DNA from: Gammaproteobacteria bacterium | GTDB lineage: Bacteria; Pseudomonadota; Gammaproteobacteria; Burkholderiales; Sulfuricellaceae | DNA: 43,313 bases | Direction of reading: 5' to 3' | NCBI GenBank assembly: GCA_018823025.1 | Contig: JAHJJI010000080.1 | Location: 1-43,313, forward strand | Part shown: positions 1 to 7,504 of the stretch, piece after piece | How the letters are laid out: every line of letters starts with the position of its first letter | Numbering within the stretch: position 1 is the first letter of the stretch | The notes under the pieces: generated by a model | What the model saw: the letters and a program-made list of their open reading frames with translations, nothing else | Database searches by the model: none | What the model was told of the DNA's origin: nothing | Made by a program: the position numbers and the translations under genes

Positions 1-910
<910 letters not shown>

Positions 911-928
911 GCCTGGAAAAATCTATTG

Positions 929-1106
929 AACCGCAAAGGACGCAATGGACGCGAAGGAATTCAAAGGGTTAAACAGCTTAACTTGTTTGTAAGATAGGTG
1001 ATGGATTGCGATTTATTAACTCATTGTTTTGCGAGCTTTCGCCTTGCGGCGAAATGCCTGCTTACCCCGTTTCCCTTGCGAACCTTCGCGTCCCTTGCGG
1101 TGAAAC
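929..1106. repeat. Imperfect inverted intergenic repeat (CGCAAAGGACGC type)
   Basis: The left arm (929-957) consists of degenerate 8-9 bp units of the form CGCAAAGGA / CGCAATGGA / CGCGAAGG. The right arm (about 1082-1106) is its reverse complement with one unit missing. Between the arms a small perfect hairpin, TTTCGCC-ttgc-GGCGAAA, lies at 1037-1054. Similar GGACGC-type palindromes are dispersed in many betaproteobacterial genomes. No coding potential is visible in this 219-bp gap before dsbB. Confidence 0.55.
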
Positions 1107-1129
1107 GCCGTTATTAAAAGGAGTTGCTG

Positions 1130-1657
1130 GTGACGATCAATAACCGCGTGCTGTTTCTTGGGGTATTCCTGGCCTGCTTCGGGTTGTTGGGCTTTGGCTT
1201 GGTGCTGCAGCATGTTATTCACCTCGAACCCTGCCCGCTGTGCATCCTGCAGCGCATCGTCTTCATCGCTATCTGTGTGATGGCACTGACGGCGGCTATT
1301 CATAATCCAAAACACAGTGGCTGGACCGTATATAGTGGATTGTTGACTTTTTTATCGCTGTTGGGTGGAGGAATCGCCGCCTGGCAGGTGTATTTGCAGC
1401 ACATGCCTCCCGGCCAAGCACCTGAATGCGGGCCGGGTCTGGATTACATGCTCGAGGCCATGCCGCTGACCAAAATTCTGCCGATGATTTTCAAAGGTTC
1501 GGGCGAGTGCGCCGAAGTAACCTGGACCTTTCTTAACCTGTCCATCGCGCAATGGGCGCTGGGCTGGTTCGTCCTGTTCGCTTTGGTGGGACTGGTTGTG
1601 GCTTTTCGGCATAGTAACCGTCTCTTTAAGCTTCCCGAAGAACACCCGGCACTGTAG
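1130..1657 (+). CDS. dsbB: Disulfide bond formation protein B
   Basis: A 175-residue inner-membrane protein with four hydrophobic segments (about residues 6-27, 40-58, 67-85 and 138-160). The first periplasmic loop carries the C35-P-L-C38 redox pair, and the second loop holds C100 and C127, the disulfide pair that interacts with DsbA. The protein reoxidises periplasmic DsbA and passes electrons to quinone. GTG 1130 is preferred over TTG 1124 because AGGAG at 1119-1123 is six bases from GTG but directly abuts the TTG. In this strain menaquinone could be its anaerobic acceptor (inference). It may support folding of the many periplasmic cytochromes encoded further on. Confidence 0.93.
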   Translation: MTINNRVLFLGVFLACFGLLGFGLVLQHVIHLEPCPLCILQRIVFIAICVMALTAAIHNPKHSGWTVYSGLLTFLSLLGGGIAAWQVYLQHMPPGQAPECGPGLDYMLEAMPLTKILPMIFKGSGECAEVTWTFLNLSIAQWALGWFVLFALVGLVVAFRHSNRLFKLPEEHPAL

Positions 1658-1777
1658 CCGCTGCAACAAACCAAAGTGACTGGATACCAACGCTCCAGAG
1701 CCGCGGTTTGACACACAAGGTGACGGGGCGCAGACTGCCGCGCATTCGCAAACCATGTAGCGCCACAGGAGAAGAGA

Positions 1778-2056
1778 ATGTCCAAGAAACGGTTCCACTG
1801 CCAAGCGGTTACTCACGAAGGCATCAAAAACATCAGCATCACCGATGACGCGCACCACTTCTGCATTACATTGGAAGACGCAGGCAATAGACTCACCGCC
1901 CTAAAAGAAGCCATCGCCATCGGCAAATATCCTATCGCCATGGAACTGGTGGACTCCTGTGCCAAATTGATGGCCGGCCCAACCGTGAAATATTACGTCA
2001 CACAACACGACGCCGAGAAGTTTCTCCATTCGCTGGATAAAGCGCTGCACCATTGA
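1778..2056 (+). CDS. Small uncharacterised protein, 92 aa
   Basis: I do not recognise this family. The product is a small soluble protein with no signal peptide or membrane segment. Its composition (regular hydrophobic spacing, LTALKEAIAIGKY, a C-terminal amphipathic helix) looks like a folded alpha/beta domain rather than a chance frame. Cysteines are at residues 8, 29 and 60. The ATG at 1778 follows the purine-rich AGGAGAAGAG, a strong ribosome binding site, and the gene is followed at once by a clear intrinsic terminator, so it is very probably a real transcribed gene. It lies 120 bp after dsbB on the same strand; a functional link is not demonstrable. Confidence 0.75.
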   Translation: MSKKRFHCQAVTHEGIKNISITDDAHHFCITLEDAGNRLTALKEAIAIGKYPIAMELVDSCAKLMAGPTVKYYVTQHDAEKFLHSLDKALHH

Positions 2057-2077
2057 GACGCAAGCACACAAAAATTA

Positions 2078-2105
2078 AAGCCTCGCAGGGATGCGAGGCT
2101 TTTTG
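2078..2105 (+). terminator. Rho-independent terminator after the 92-aa gene
   Basis: A perfect 8-bp GC-rich stem, GCCTCGCA / TGCGAGGC, extended by A-T pairs on both sides, with a 4-base loop and a following T-rich tract (TTTTTGTTT). It starts 22 bases after the stop codon. Confidence 0.9.
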
Positions 2106-2106
2106 T

Positions 2107-2459
2107 TTGTAGAATTTTCAAGGCCGTAAATTGTGATCTTAAACACTGGCCTCGTCTGATGAGGTATTCGTGACCGTTCCTCGGCCTGAACGGTCGGTCG
2201 CGCCCATCTGCACTCAATAAGCTATGGACGACCGCTTTACGGCAGGTTGTTAGCAACAACGATTGCCGCAGTATGCCCTCAAGAGACACTCAACCTTGAA
2301 TCCTGAATGAGTGCTTCAGCTCATTGCAGTTAGTCGCCCCGGCCGATTGCAGTCATACAACAGCTTCGACAGAATCAACTGTTCTGGTTACTACAAAGGC
2401 AACGCGAAAGCGCAACTCTGTTCCGCCAGACTCCGTTATCGCGACAGAACCTTTTCCCC
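2107..2459. other. Non-coding gap containing dispersed repeat copy 1
   Basis: No convincing gene is visible. The interval contains copy 1 (2180-2276) of a degenerate repeat shared with two other gaps in this window. The rest is unremarkable; short frames here lack ribosome binding sites and protein-like composition. Confidence 0.7.
2180..2276 (+). repeat. Dispersed ~98-bp repeat, copy 1
   Basis: The element begins TCGGCCT-N4-CGGTCGGT and continues through TATGGACGACCGCTTTACGG, CAGGTTGTTAGCAA and CCGCAGTATGCC. The same ordered blocks recur at 5092-5190 on the plus strand and 7805-7903 on the minus strand, with about 70-80 percent agreement by eye. No open frame is conserved among copies, so it is probably a decayed non-coding repeat or mini-element. 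Confidence 0.65.
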
Positions 2460-4208
2460 CTACGACGAGCAGCTGCAGTGCGACGTGCCCCCCAAGTCAA
2501 AGAACTTCTCCTCCTTTTTCTTGTAATATAGCGCCGCCACCGCCTCCGACTGCTCGCCGTACGGATCATCCAGAACGTCGTGCAACCTCTGCACAAGACT
2601 GTAATCCCCGGCGTCCGTGGCGTTTCGATACGCCTCTACCATCATCCACTCCCTCGGAATGTACTTAGGGTTAACCCGCTTCATTGCCGCTGACACGCCA
2701 GCCGGATCGCGCCCCTCTTGTCTCAGCGCCGCGTGCCACTTCTGCAGCCACACCGCCCAGCGTGCCTCCATCGCGACGCTGTCCTGACCATATCCCCCAC
2801 GTGTCTCGTAGAAGCCGGGACGCAGAGCCGCTTCTTGCTTGGGCAGGTTCGAGAGTTCCCGCCAGAAGATCGTATAGTCCACCGGCGTTTCCGCCATGAG
2901 CGCGTGAAGCTCCGCGAAAAGTTCCATGCGAAACTCGGTAAGGCCCATCTTTTCCGCCCACATGCGATTCATCTCACGGTTCATGGTCTCCGGCAGGGCC
3001 TCCAAAATCACCCCCAGCTCCTGAACCGCGTTCGCGTCCTGCCCCAGCAGCGGCACAACGGCCGAGCAGAACATCTTGAAATTCTTCACAGCGGCCATCG
3101 GCTGGTTCATAAAGGAAAAGTGCTCTCCGCCGCCGATCCACATCTGAAACATCGGGTCATATGCCTCGATGAAGCCGAAAGGCCCGTAGTCCAGCGTCCG
3201 CCCTCCTAGTGAGCAGTTGTCGCTGTTGAAGTTTCCCTGGCAATACCCCACCCGAATCCAATGGGCGGCCAACCGGGACAGGCGCGCGCCGAACTCCCGC
3301 GCGACGGCTATGACTTTGTCGGTAAGCGTTGCCTCGGGGTGGCACAGCTGGGTTGCGATGTCAGGGTACTCTCGTGCTAGCGTATGCAGGAAGATCGCCT
3401 CGAGCTCCGCGAGGGCACGCGGGTGCTCGTTTTTTCTCGCCCGCCGCCCGAACAGTTCGAGCTGCCCGACGCGGAGGAAGGAGGGGGCGGCACGCGTTGT
3501 GATGGCGGCCGGCTCGTCCACCATGCGGTCCGGCTCTTCGGTTTTGGCACCCGGGGAGTACCAGGGACGCGAGATGGTTTCGCTGCGGGAGACAAACAGG
3601 CAGAGTGCCCGTGAAGTAGGCACCCCCAGCGCCGCCATCGCTTCCGACGCAAGGAACTCGCGGATACTGGACCGCAGCACCGCACGGCCGTCGCCACCGC
3701 GGCAATAAGGGGTCGTGCCGCCGCCCTTGAGCTGGAACTCCCAGCGCTGGCCGTCAGGGAGAAGCACCTCGAGCACGGAAATGGCACGCCCGTCCCCGTA
3801 ACCGTTGCCGTTTTTGAAGGGGCAGTTATGATACATTTCTTGCCCGTAGATGCTAAGGGCGTAGCCGCTCGCCCAGCCGCCGGCCAGAACGCGGGAGGGC
3901 TCGACATCGGCGTTTGCAGCACCCACGGCAACCGTCGGATCGCCAGTGAAGAATTGCATGAAGGCATCCTCACTGGCGGCGCTTTCGGACAAGTTCAGCT
4001 CACGGAAAAAACTTCGGCTGTGGATGACGTAGCGGGGAGTCGGCAGAGGCGTCGGGAGAACCTCAACGTAGTGGCCGGACTTTACCTGGCGCAGAGTTTT
4101 GTTGGGCGCGTGGCGGGCCTGCTCGGGATCGGCGCTGAGGCATCGAAGCAGCGAGTAGTCTGCGCACTGGAGAAAGGCGGTAAAGGAGAGTGGCGCGGGA
4201 GAATTCAT
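2460..4208 (-). CDS. selO: Protein adenylyltransferase SelO (YdiU/UPF0061 family)
   Basis: A 582-residue pseudokinase-fold enzyme. SelO proteins transfer AMP from ATP to Ser/Thr/Tyr of target proteins and are linked to oxidative-stress responses. Hallmarks seen are FKNGNGYGDGRA near residues 131-142, K161 in the Q-L-K-G-G-G segment, the GGDGRAVLRSSIREFL block from about 171, and GNFNSDN as the catalytic/metal loop. The protein ends in C-S-C-S-S; human SELENOO carries selenocysteine in the equivalent C-terminal motif. The N-terminus (QVKSGHYVEVLPTPLP) seems closer to plant/algal or cyanobacterial SelO than to E. coli YdiU (impression). ATG 4208 is preferred over an upstream in-frame TTG at 4232. 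The gene is isolated, between repeat-bearing gaps, consistent with acquisition. Confidence 0.92.
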   Translation of the reverse strand: MNSPAPLSFTAFLQCADYSLLRCLSADPEQARHAPNKTLRQVKSGHYVEVLPTPLPTPRYVIHSRSFFRELNLSESAASEDAFMQFFTGDPTVAVGAANADVEPSRVLAGGWASGYALSIYGQEMYHNCPFKNGNGYGDGRAISVLEVLLPDGQRWEFQLKGGGTTPYCRGGDGRAVLRSSIREFLASEAMAALGVPTSRALCLFVSRSETISRPWYSPGAKTEEPDRMVDEPAAITTRAAPSFLRVGQLELFGRRARKNEHPRALAELEAIFLHTLAREYPDIATQLCHPEATLTDKVIAVAREFGARLSRLAAHWIRVGYCQGNFNSDNCSLGGRTLDYGPFGFIEAYDPMFQMWIGGGEHFSFMNQPMAAVKNFKMFCSAVVPLLGQDANAVQELGVILEALPETMNREMNRMWAEKMGLTEFRMELFAELHALMAETPVDYTIFWRELSNLPKQEAALRPGFYETRGGYGQDSVAMEARWAVWLQKWHAALRQEGRDPAGVSAAMKRVNPKYIPREWMMVEAYRNATDAGDYSLVQRLHDVLDDPYGEQSEAVAALYYKKKEEKFFDLGGTSHCSCSS

Positions 4209-4642
4209 TTTCTTAAGGTCACAAAATATCAAAAAGCAAAACGATCACACAGCATCACTTACGGCTGGGCATTTCAACCACCTGAGGCCAAGTATGGGGT
4301 AGCTTGTACATCGCTGTCAAAAGTGACATTTAAGTGAAAAACGTGCGTCCAGGGAGAGGTGCTTGCACGAATAAATCAACTACATTTTTCCATAATTTAT
4401 TAATATGCCTATGAACAATTTTCAGGTGGTGGGAATTCCCCCCTTTGAAAAAGGGGGGCAGGGGGGATTTGTAGTTTGTGTGAATATGAAAATCCCCCTC
4501 AGTCCCCCTTTTCCAAAGGGGGAAGCGGATCTGCGCAATAATCGCCTGAGAATGGTACAGAGGCATATTTATTAATGCGACAGGAATGTTTTTTGCGATT
4601 AGCTATATTATTTCTTCTCATTCTTTCCAGGCATCATAATCA
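4209..4642. other. Non-coding gap containing a large palindromic repeat
   Basis: This is the divergent region between selO and the rhodanese gene. It is AT-rich apart from the palindrome at 4434-4525. Frames crossing the palindrome are chance translations of repeats. No terminator or recognisable operator is visible. Confidence 0.7.
4434..4525. repeat. Inverted repeat of the CCCCCTTT...AAAGGGGG type
   Basis: The left arm at 4434-4470 and the right arm at about 4489-4525 are near-perfect reverse complements. Each contains two C5-6 runs, and the arms are separated by about 18 AT-rich bases. The transcript would fold into one very long hairpin. Elements with this CCCCCTTTTTCAAAGGGGG signature are widespread dispersed palindromes in environmental bacteria; no encoded protein is expected. 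Confidence 0.8.
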
Positions 4643-4966
4643 ATGATTAAAAGACTAAGACCTCCCGAGCTTAAAGCCCATCTCGAAAATAGCTCTGTTC
4701 AGCCTTTATTACTGGATGTACGGGAAGTTTGGGAATTTGAACGTTGCAGCATCGCGGGATCGCTGCTCATCCCGATGGGGCAAATACCCCAACAGATAGA
4801 GGTGTTGAACCCAGAGCAGGAAATCATCGTGATTTGTCACCACGGCGTGCGAAGTATGCATGTGGCTGCTTTTCTGGAGCGGGCTGGCTTCGCGCAAGTC
4901 GTCAATCTGGACGGTGGCATTGATGCCTGGGCGAGGGAAATAGATCTGACAATGGCGCTTTACTAG
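4643..4966 (+). CDS. Single-domain rhodanese-like protein
   Basis: A 107-residue cytoplasmic protein that is a complete single rhodanese domain. LLLDVREVWEFERCSIAGS (residues 22-40) is the CH2A-like block. The active-site loop is C65-H-H-G-V-R-S, with C65 as the persulfide-carrying nucleophile, and GGIDAWA is the C-terminal signature. Such proteins transfer sulfane sulfur, for example from thiosulfate to cyanide or a thiol acceptor. The six-residue active loop fits sulfurtransferases rather than Cdc25-like phosphatases. It has no signal peptide and stands alone, so its physiological partner is unknown. A weak ribosome binding site precedes ATG 4643. Confidence 0.9.
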   Translation: MIKRLRPPELKAHLENSSVQPLLLDVREVWEFERCSIAGSLLIPMGQIPQQIEVLNPEQEIIVICHHGVRSMHVAAFLERAGFAQVVNLDGGIDAWAREIDLTMALY

Positions 4967-5315
4967 GCCGACCCAATAGTCGTTTGCCATATTTGGGGTT
5001 CCTGCTTGCAAACCCAATACGGTTTATTGTCCATTTTCACGCGAATCTTTGCGGGCATTATTTGTTTGCGGTTGGAGTGGGATGGCGGCATTTCGGCCTC
5101 AGTGGTCGGTAGCCCCCGTCAGAATTCGATTGATTATGAACGACAGCTTTGCGGCAGGCTGTTAGCAAGACGCTATTCCCGCAGAGTGCCAATTGCTGAC
5201 GTTCCGGCTAGGTAGTAATTAGGTCGGGTATGCGGCGAGAAGCGGTCAATCAGATAAGGAGTTATTGGGATTTTCTACAGCGGCACGCCGGAAGACGGTC
5301 CCGCTTGACCGAGAG
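4967..5315. other. Non-coding gap with repeat copy 2 and the distal end of the cassette array
   Basis: The interval holds dispersed repeat copy 2 (5092-5190) and, near 5240-5315, short complementary blocks (GGTCAA at 5244-5249, TTGACC at 5305-5310). These may be remnants of the terminal attC site of the cassette array. No gene is supported. Confidence 0.6.
5092..5190 (+). repeat. Dispersed ~98-bp repeat, copy 2
   Basis: It shares the blocks TCGGCCTCAGTGGTCGGT, TATGAACGACAGCTTTGCGG, CAGGCTGTTAGCAA and CCCGCAGAGTGCC with copies 1 and 3, in the same order and spacing. It lies just beyond the distal end of the integron cassette array. Confidence 0.7.
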
Positions 5316-5322
5316 GTTAGGC
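5316..5322 (-). other. attC-like R'' core site at the end of cassette 3
   Basis: On the minus strand the sequence GCCTAAC fits the integron R'' consensus RYYYAAC and overlaps the stop codon of cassette gene 3, a common arrangement in cassettes. A matching R' (GTTRRRY) further downstream was not found, so the last attC appears decayed or truncated. Confidence 0.45.
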
Positions 5323-5895
5323 TTTCTCATTTTGCTCGCGCTCTAACTGGAGCTTCATTCGGCGCATTTCGGCATGGTTGACATACACCCCACCACTCAT
5401 TTGCTCTTTAAAGAACTCCCTTATTCCACCGGGATACCGAATGCTCATGTTTAGTTCCGCGATTCGCATGCCCACATCAGCAAGCGCTCCGTCCTTGAAT
5501 GTCGTATGAATTATTTGATCGTCTTTTACTCTGAAGGTGGAAATAGTTTTCGGCTCACTCACCGTAAAGTCCCACATGCCGTGCACTATCGAGTGACGAG
5601 CGTCTTTTAGCTTTAATATTTTTTCGTAAGCCTCTTTGAGAATTTTCTTAAGAGCGTCTTCTGCTGTATCCACTACACGCTCCTTCCAAAGCTCCAAAAC
5701 CTCCGAGAAATTTCGATTTCTCATCGCACGGGGGAGCTGACTTACATGAATATCAGAGCCAAAGCTCTCCAGTGTTTGACTGAAGATTTCCGCTTCTAAA
5801 GCTCCCCACTGGGCAACGATATCCCCAATAATCATGCACTCTTCATGAGTAAGCCCTGTATCCCAGAGCCCTTTTAGTTCTTTGTCGTCACTCAT
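5317..5895 (-). CDS. Integron cassette 3 protein, unknown, with R-x4-H motif
   Basis: A 192-residue, mostly helical, soluble protein of no family I can name. The N-terminal half has the pattern IGDIVAQWGALEAEIF. A central helix ends in R100-H-S-I-V-H105-G-M-W. An Arg-x4-6-His motif on a helix is the catalytic signature of HEPN RNases, and R-N/H-x-I-V-H-G-x-W motifs occur in many uncharacterised HEPN-like proteins, so an RNase role is possible but unproven. The C-terminus is a charged helix. The start is ATG 5895; an in-frame TTG 15 bases upstream lies within the attC core and is unlikely. The gene looks AT-richer than its flanks, as is usual for captured cassettes. Confidence 0.75.
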   Translation of the reverse strand: MSDDKELKGLWDTGLTHEECMIIGDIVAQWGALEAEIFSQTLESFGSDIHVSQLPRAMRNRNFSEVLELWKERVVDTAEDALKKILKEAYEKILKLKDARHSIVHGMWDFTVSEPKTISTFRVKDDQIIHTTFKDGALADVGMRIAELNMSIRYPGGIREFFKEQMSGGVYVNHAEMRRMKLQLEREQNEKA

Positions 5896-5904
5896 GGCCG
5901 AGCC

Positions 5905-5973
5905 TCCCAACGTTTGAGATGAGAGGCGTGACCCGGCTTGCCGGGGCGCGTCCTCTCGATTGAAGGGTTGGGC
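5905..5973 (-). other. attC recombination site between cassettes 2 and 3
   Basis: Read on the minus strand, the site opens with R'' GCCCAAC (5973-5967) and closes with R' GTTGGGA (5911-5905). Between them are inner arms TTCAATCGAGAGG and CCTCTCATCTCAAA, with one extra base on one side, and a GC-rich loop. This is the architecture of an integron 59-base element, 69 bp long. The last base of R' departs from the GTTRRRY consensus; that base is contributed by the following cassette. Confidence 0.85.
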
Positions 5974-5979
5974 GCCATC

Positions 5980-6825
5980 TCAGTTCGGGCTACACCCCAG
6001 GCCGCTGGGGAGCTCGCACCCGAACAGCGCCATGAGCCAGACTCGAGCCTCCTGGTGGATACGAAGAACCTTGGCATCGCCCGTCATCAGACCATCGAAG
6101 TACGTTGCATATGCTGCAAAACTCATGTCTACAAAATCGTTTCGCAGCCTTGCCGGGGCTGCATGTCTCGCTCCACCTCGCGCACCCCACTCGAGTGCGA
6201 GGAGATAAGTACAGAGAGCTACCCGGAATATATAGGTATTCGGTAGCTCAACATATGTAGGCGTAACACGGACGTCAGGATGCTCGTGGAAGACTGTGGC
6301 CGCGATATGCAAGATGTTCTTGATTGTCTTGTCGACCAACGCGGGTGAGTAGTTCTCTCCGAGTCGTATTGAGTGGCGCTCCGCCTTTGAGTACAAGGTG
6401 GCAATGTTATCAATTACGGCGCCTGTAGTCTGAGCGTCAGCGAGCATTCGATCTAGGTGAGCCGTAGCCTCTTTCCCGTGATCTAGTAGTTGCTGCTGTA
6501 GGTGTCTATTCCCGGCTTGTGCCTGACGTAGGTGGTTAGCGTACATGGCAAAACCAGAGCTTTGCGCCTCGTCAATGAGGCGCCGCTGAAGCCCGGCGGT
6601 TCTACCTCTAAGGCCGCATGCGGCGCGCGTCCCCTTGAGGACGATGACTTGGCCGGGAAACTCAGAGAGTATTGCCATGGACTTGTAGATGCTCGCGAGC
6701 GTGTCACCTTTGTATGCCTCCATGGCCGCATAGTCGGTAAGGACCGCAAAGTTCGATCTGGATTTCATCAGGTAGCCGCGCAGCACCTCCGATTGGAGAC
6801 GATTGCTATCGACGACGACTCTCAT
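5980..6825 (-). CDS. Integron cassette 2 protein, PIN-like domain
   Basis: A 281-residue soluble protein. The N-terminus VVVDSN (D6) followed by E36 in DYAAMEAYKG, and the late block N229-D-F-V-D233 ... F-D244-G-L-M-T-G-D250, match the spread-out acidic residues and the strand order of a PIN-domain nuclease. The long helical insert (about residues 60-190) makes it larger than VapC toxins, which are about 130 residues. PIN proteins cleave RNA with bound divalent metals; activity and target here are not known. No antitoxin-like gene sits beside it in the cassette. ATG 6825 is chosen because the upstream in-frame TTG at 6834 lies inside the attC core. The gene ends only seven bases before its attC. 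Confidence 0.75.
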   Translation of the reverse strand: MRVVVDSNRLQSEVLRGYLMKSRSNFAVLTDYAAMEAYKGDTLASIYKSMAILSEFPGQVIVLKGTRAACGLRGRTAGLQRRLIDEAQSSGFAMYANHLRQAQAGNRHLQQQLLDHGKEATAHLDRMLADAQTTGAVIDNIATLYSKAERHSIRLGENYSPALVDKTIKNILHIAATVFHEHPDVRVTPTYVELPNTYIFRVALCTYLLALEWGARGGARHAAPARLRNDFVDMSFAAYATYFDGLMTGDAKVLRIHQEARVWLMALFGCELPSGLGCSPN

Positions 6826-6828
6826 GAC

Positions 6829-6887
6829 GCCCAACGTTTGAGATGAGAGGCTTGCCGGGGCAAGTCCTCTCGATTGAAGGGTTGGGC
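6829..6887 (-). other. attC recombination site between cassettes 1 and 2 (59 bp)
   Basis: On the minus strand, R'' GCCCAAC (6887-6881) and R' GTTGGGC (6835-6829) both match the consensus. They enclose imperfectly paired arms (TTCAATCGAGAGG and CCTCTCATCTCAAA) and a loop stem CTTGCC/GGCAAG. The arms are the same as in the 5905-5973 site, so the two sites belong to one attC lineage and were probably gathered by the same integron. Confidence 0.9.
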
Positions 6888-6906
6888 GTCATGCGCATGG
6901 CGGGCA

Positions 6907-7479
6907 CTACTGGTGGCCTGAGAGCCAGTTGCCGAACTTCGTGAATGCGATAAGCACGCAGAGTGCAGACGCCATAGAGAACAGGACGAATGAGAGGGAT
7001 GGCTCCCAGCTGTAGTGATCCAAGTCTTGAGACAGTCTGAAGAGTGCGACGGCAACGAGGAAAGGGAAAGCCACCAGAGCAATGCGCTTGAGACGGCTAT
7101 CTACCTTACGGCTGATGATCTCAACGATGCCAGAAGCTGACTTTGCGTTGGTTCCTGCGATTCGTTGCTTTTGCCGTTCGCTATCGATCGCAACTAACAG
7201 CCGCGCGTGATCCTGCTCGTGTCTTAGAAAGGCTTCGTATTTCTTTCGCCGTGCCGGATCATCGAGTTCAGCGAACGCTTGTTTCAGAAGCACGTGCCGA
7301 ACTGTGTCTTCCTTGCTGCGCCCCTCAGCTCTTGGACCGAACGTAGCGGAAAGGATAGCAAACGAATCACGAATCTGCTCCTGCGTGGCTGAGCGAGGTA
7401 CATCAAGCACCTTGTACCAGTCCATGACTCCGTCGGGACGTTTGAATGCGTCGATGAATGCCTGAGTCTCTTCGTCCAT
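6907..7479 (-). CDS. Integron cassette 1 protein, degenerate J domain with two membrane helices
   Basis: A 190-residue protein. Residues 20-86 (DWYKVLDVPRSATQEQIRDSF ... AFAELDDPARRKKYEAFL) have the helix I, II and III pattern of a DnaJ J domain. The HPD tripeptide needed to stimulate Hsp70 ATPase is absent; F47-G-P occupies that place. Two hydrophobic segments follow (about 132-149 and 161-180), so the J-like domain is probably anchored at the inner membrane facing the cytoplasm. Without HPD it may be a scaffold or inhibitor rather than an Hsp70 activator (inference). The start ATG 7479 has an ideal AGGAGG about seven bases upstream; the in-frame TTG at 7503 lies in the cassette boundary site. 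Confidence 0.78.
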   Translation of the reverse strand: MDEETQAFIDAFKRPDGVMDWYKVLDVPRSATQEQIRDSFAILSATFGPRAEGRSKEDTVRHVLLKQAFAELDDPARRKKYEAFLRHEQDHARLLVAIDSERQKQRIAGTNAKSASGIVEIISRKVDSRLKRIALVAFPFLVAVALFRLSQDLDHYSWEPSLSFVLFSMASALCVLIAFTKFGNWLSGHQ

Positions 7480-7497
7480 CGAACTGCCTCCTATGAC

Positions 7498-7504
7498 GCC
7501 CAAC
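7498..7504 (-). other. Integron R' core marking the proximal end of the cassette array
   Basis: Minus-strand GTTGGGC, followed by GTCAT, repeats the cassette junction seen at 6835-6825. The sequence on the far side is AT-rich and unrelated to the attC arms, so this is either the edge of a decayed attC or an attI-like boundary. No integrase gene follows. Confidence 0.65.

Noticed and set aside
2311-2668. Short plus-strand frames overlapping the 3' end of selO
   Set aside because: They run antisense into selO, have serine/proline-rich shadow composition and lack start signals.
4330-4566. A 78-codon minus-strand frame across the CCCCCTTT palindrome
   Set aside because: It only translates the repeat arms (PLWKRGTEGDF type), a common false gene call in such elements.
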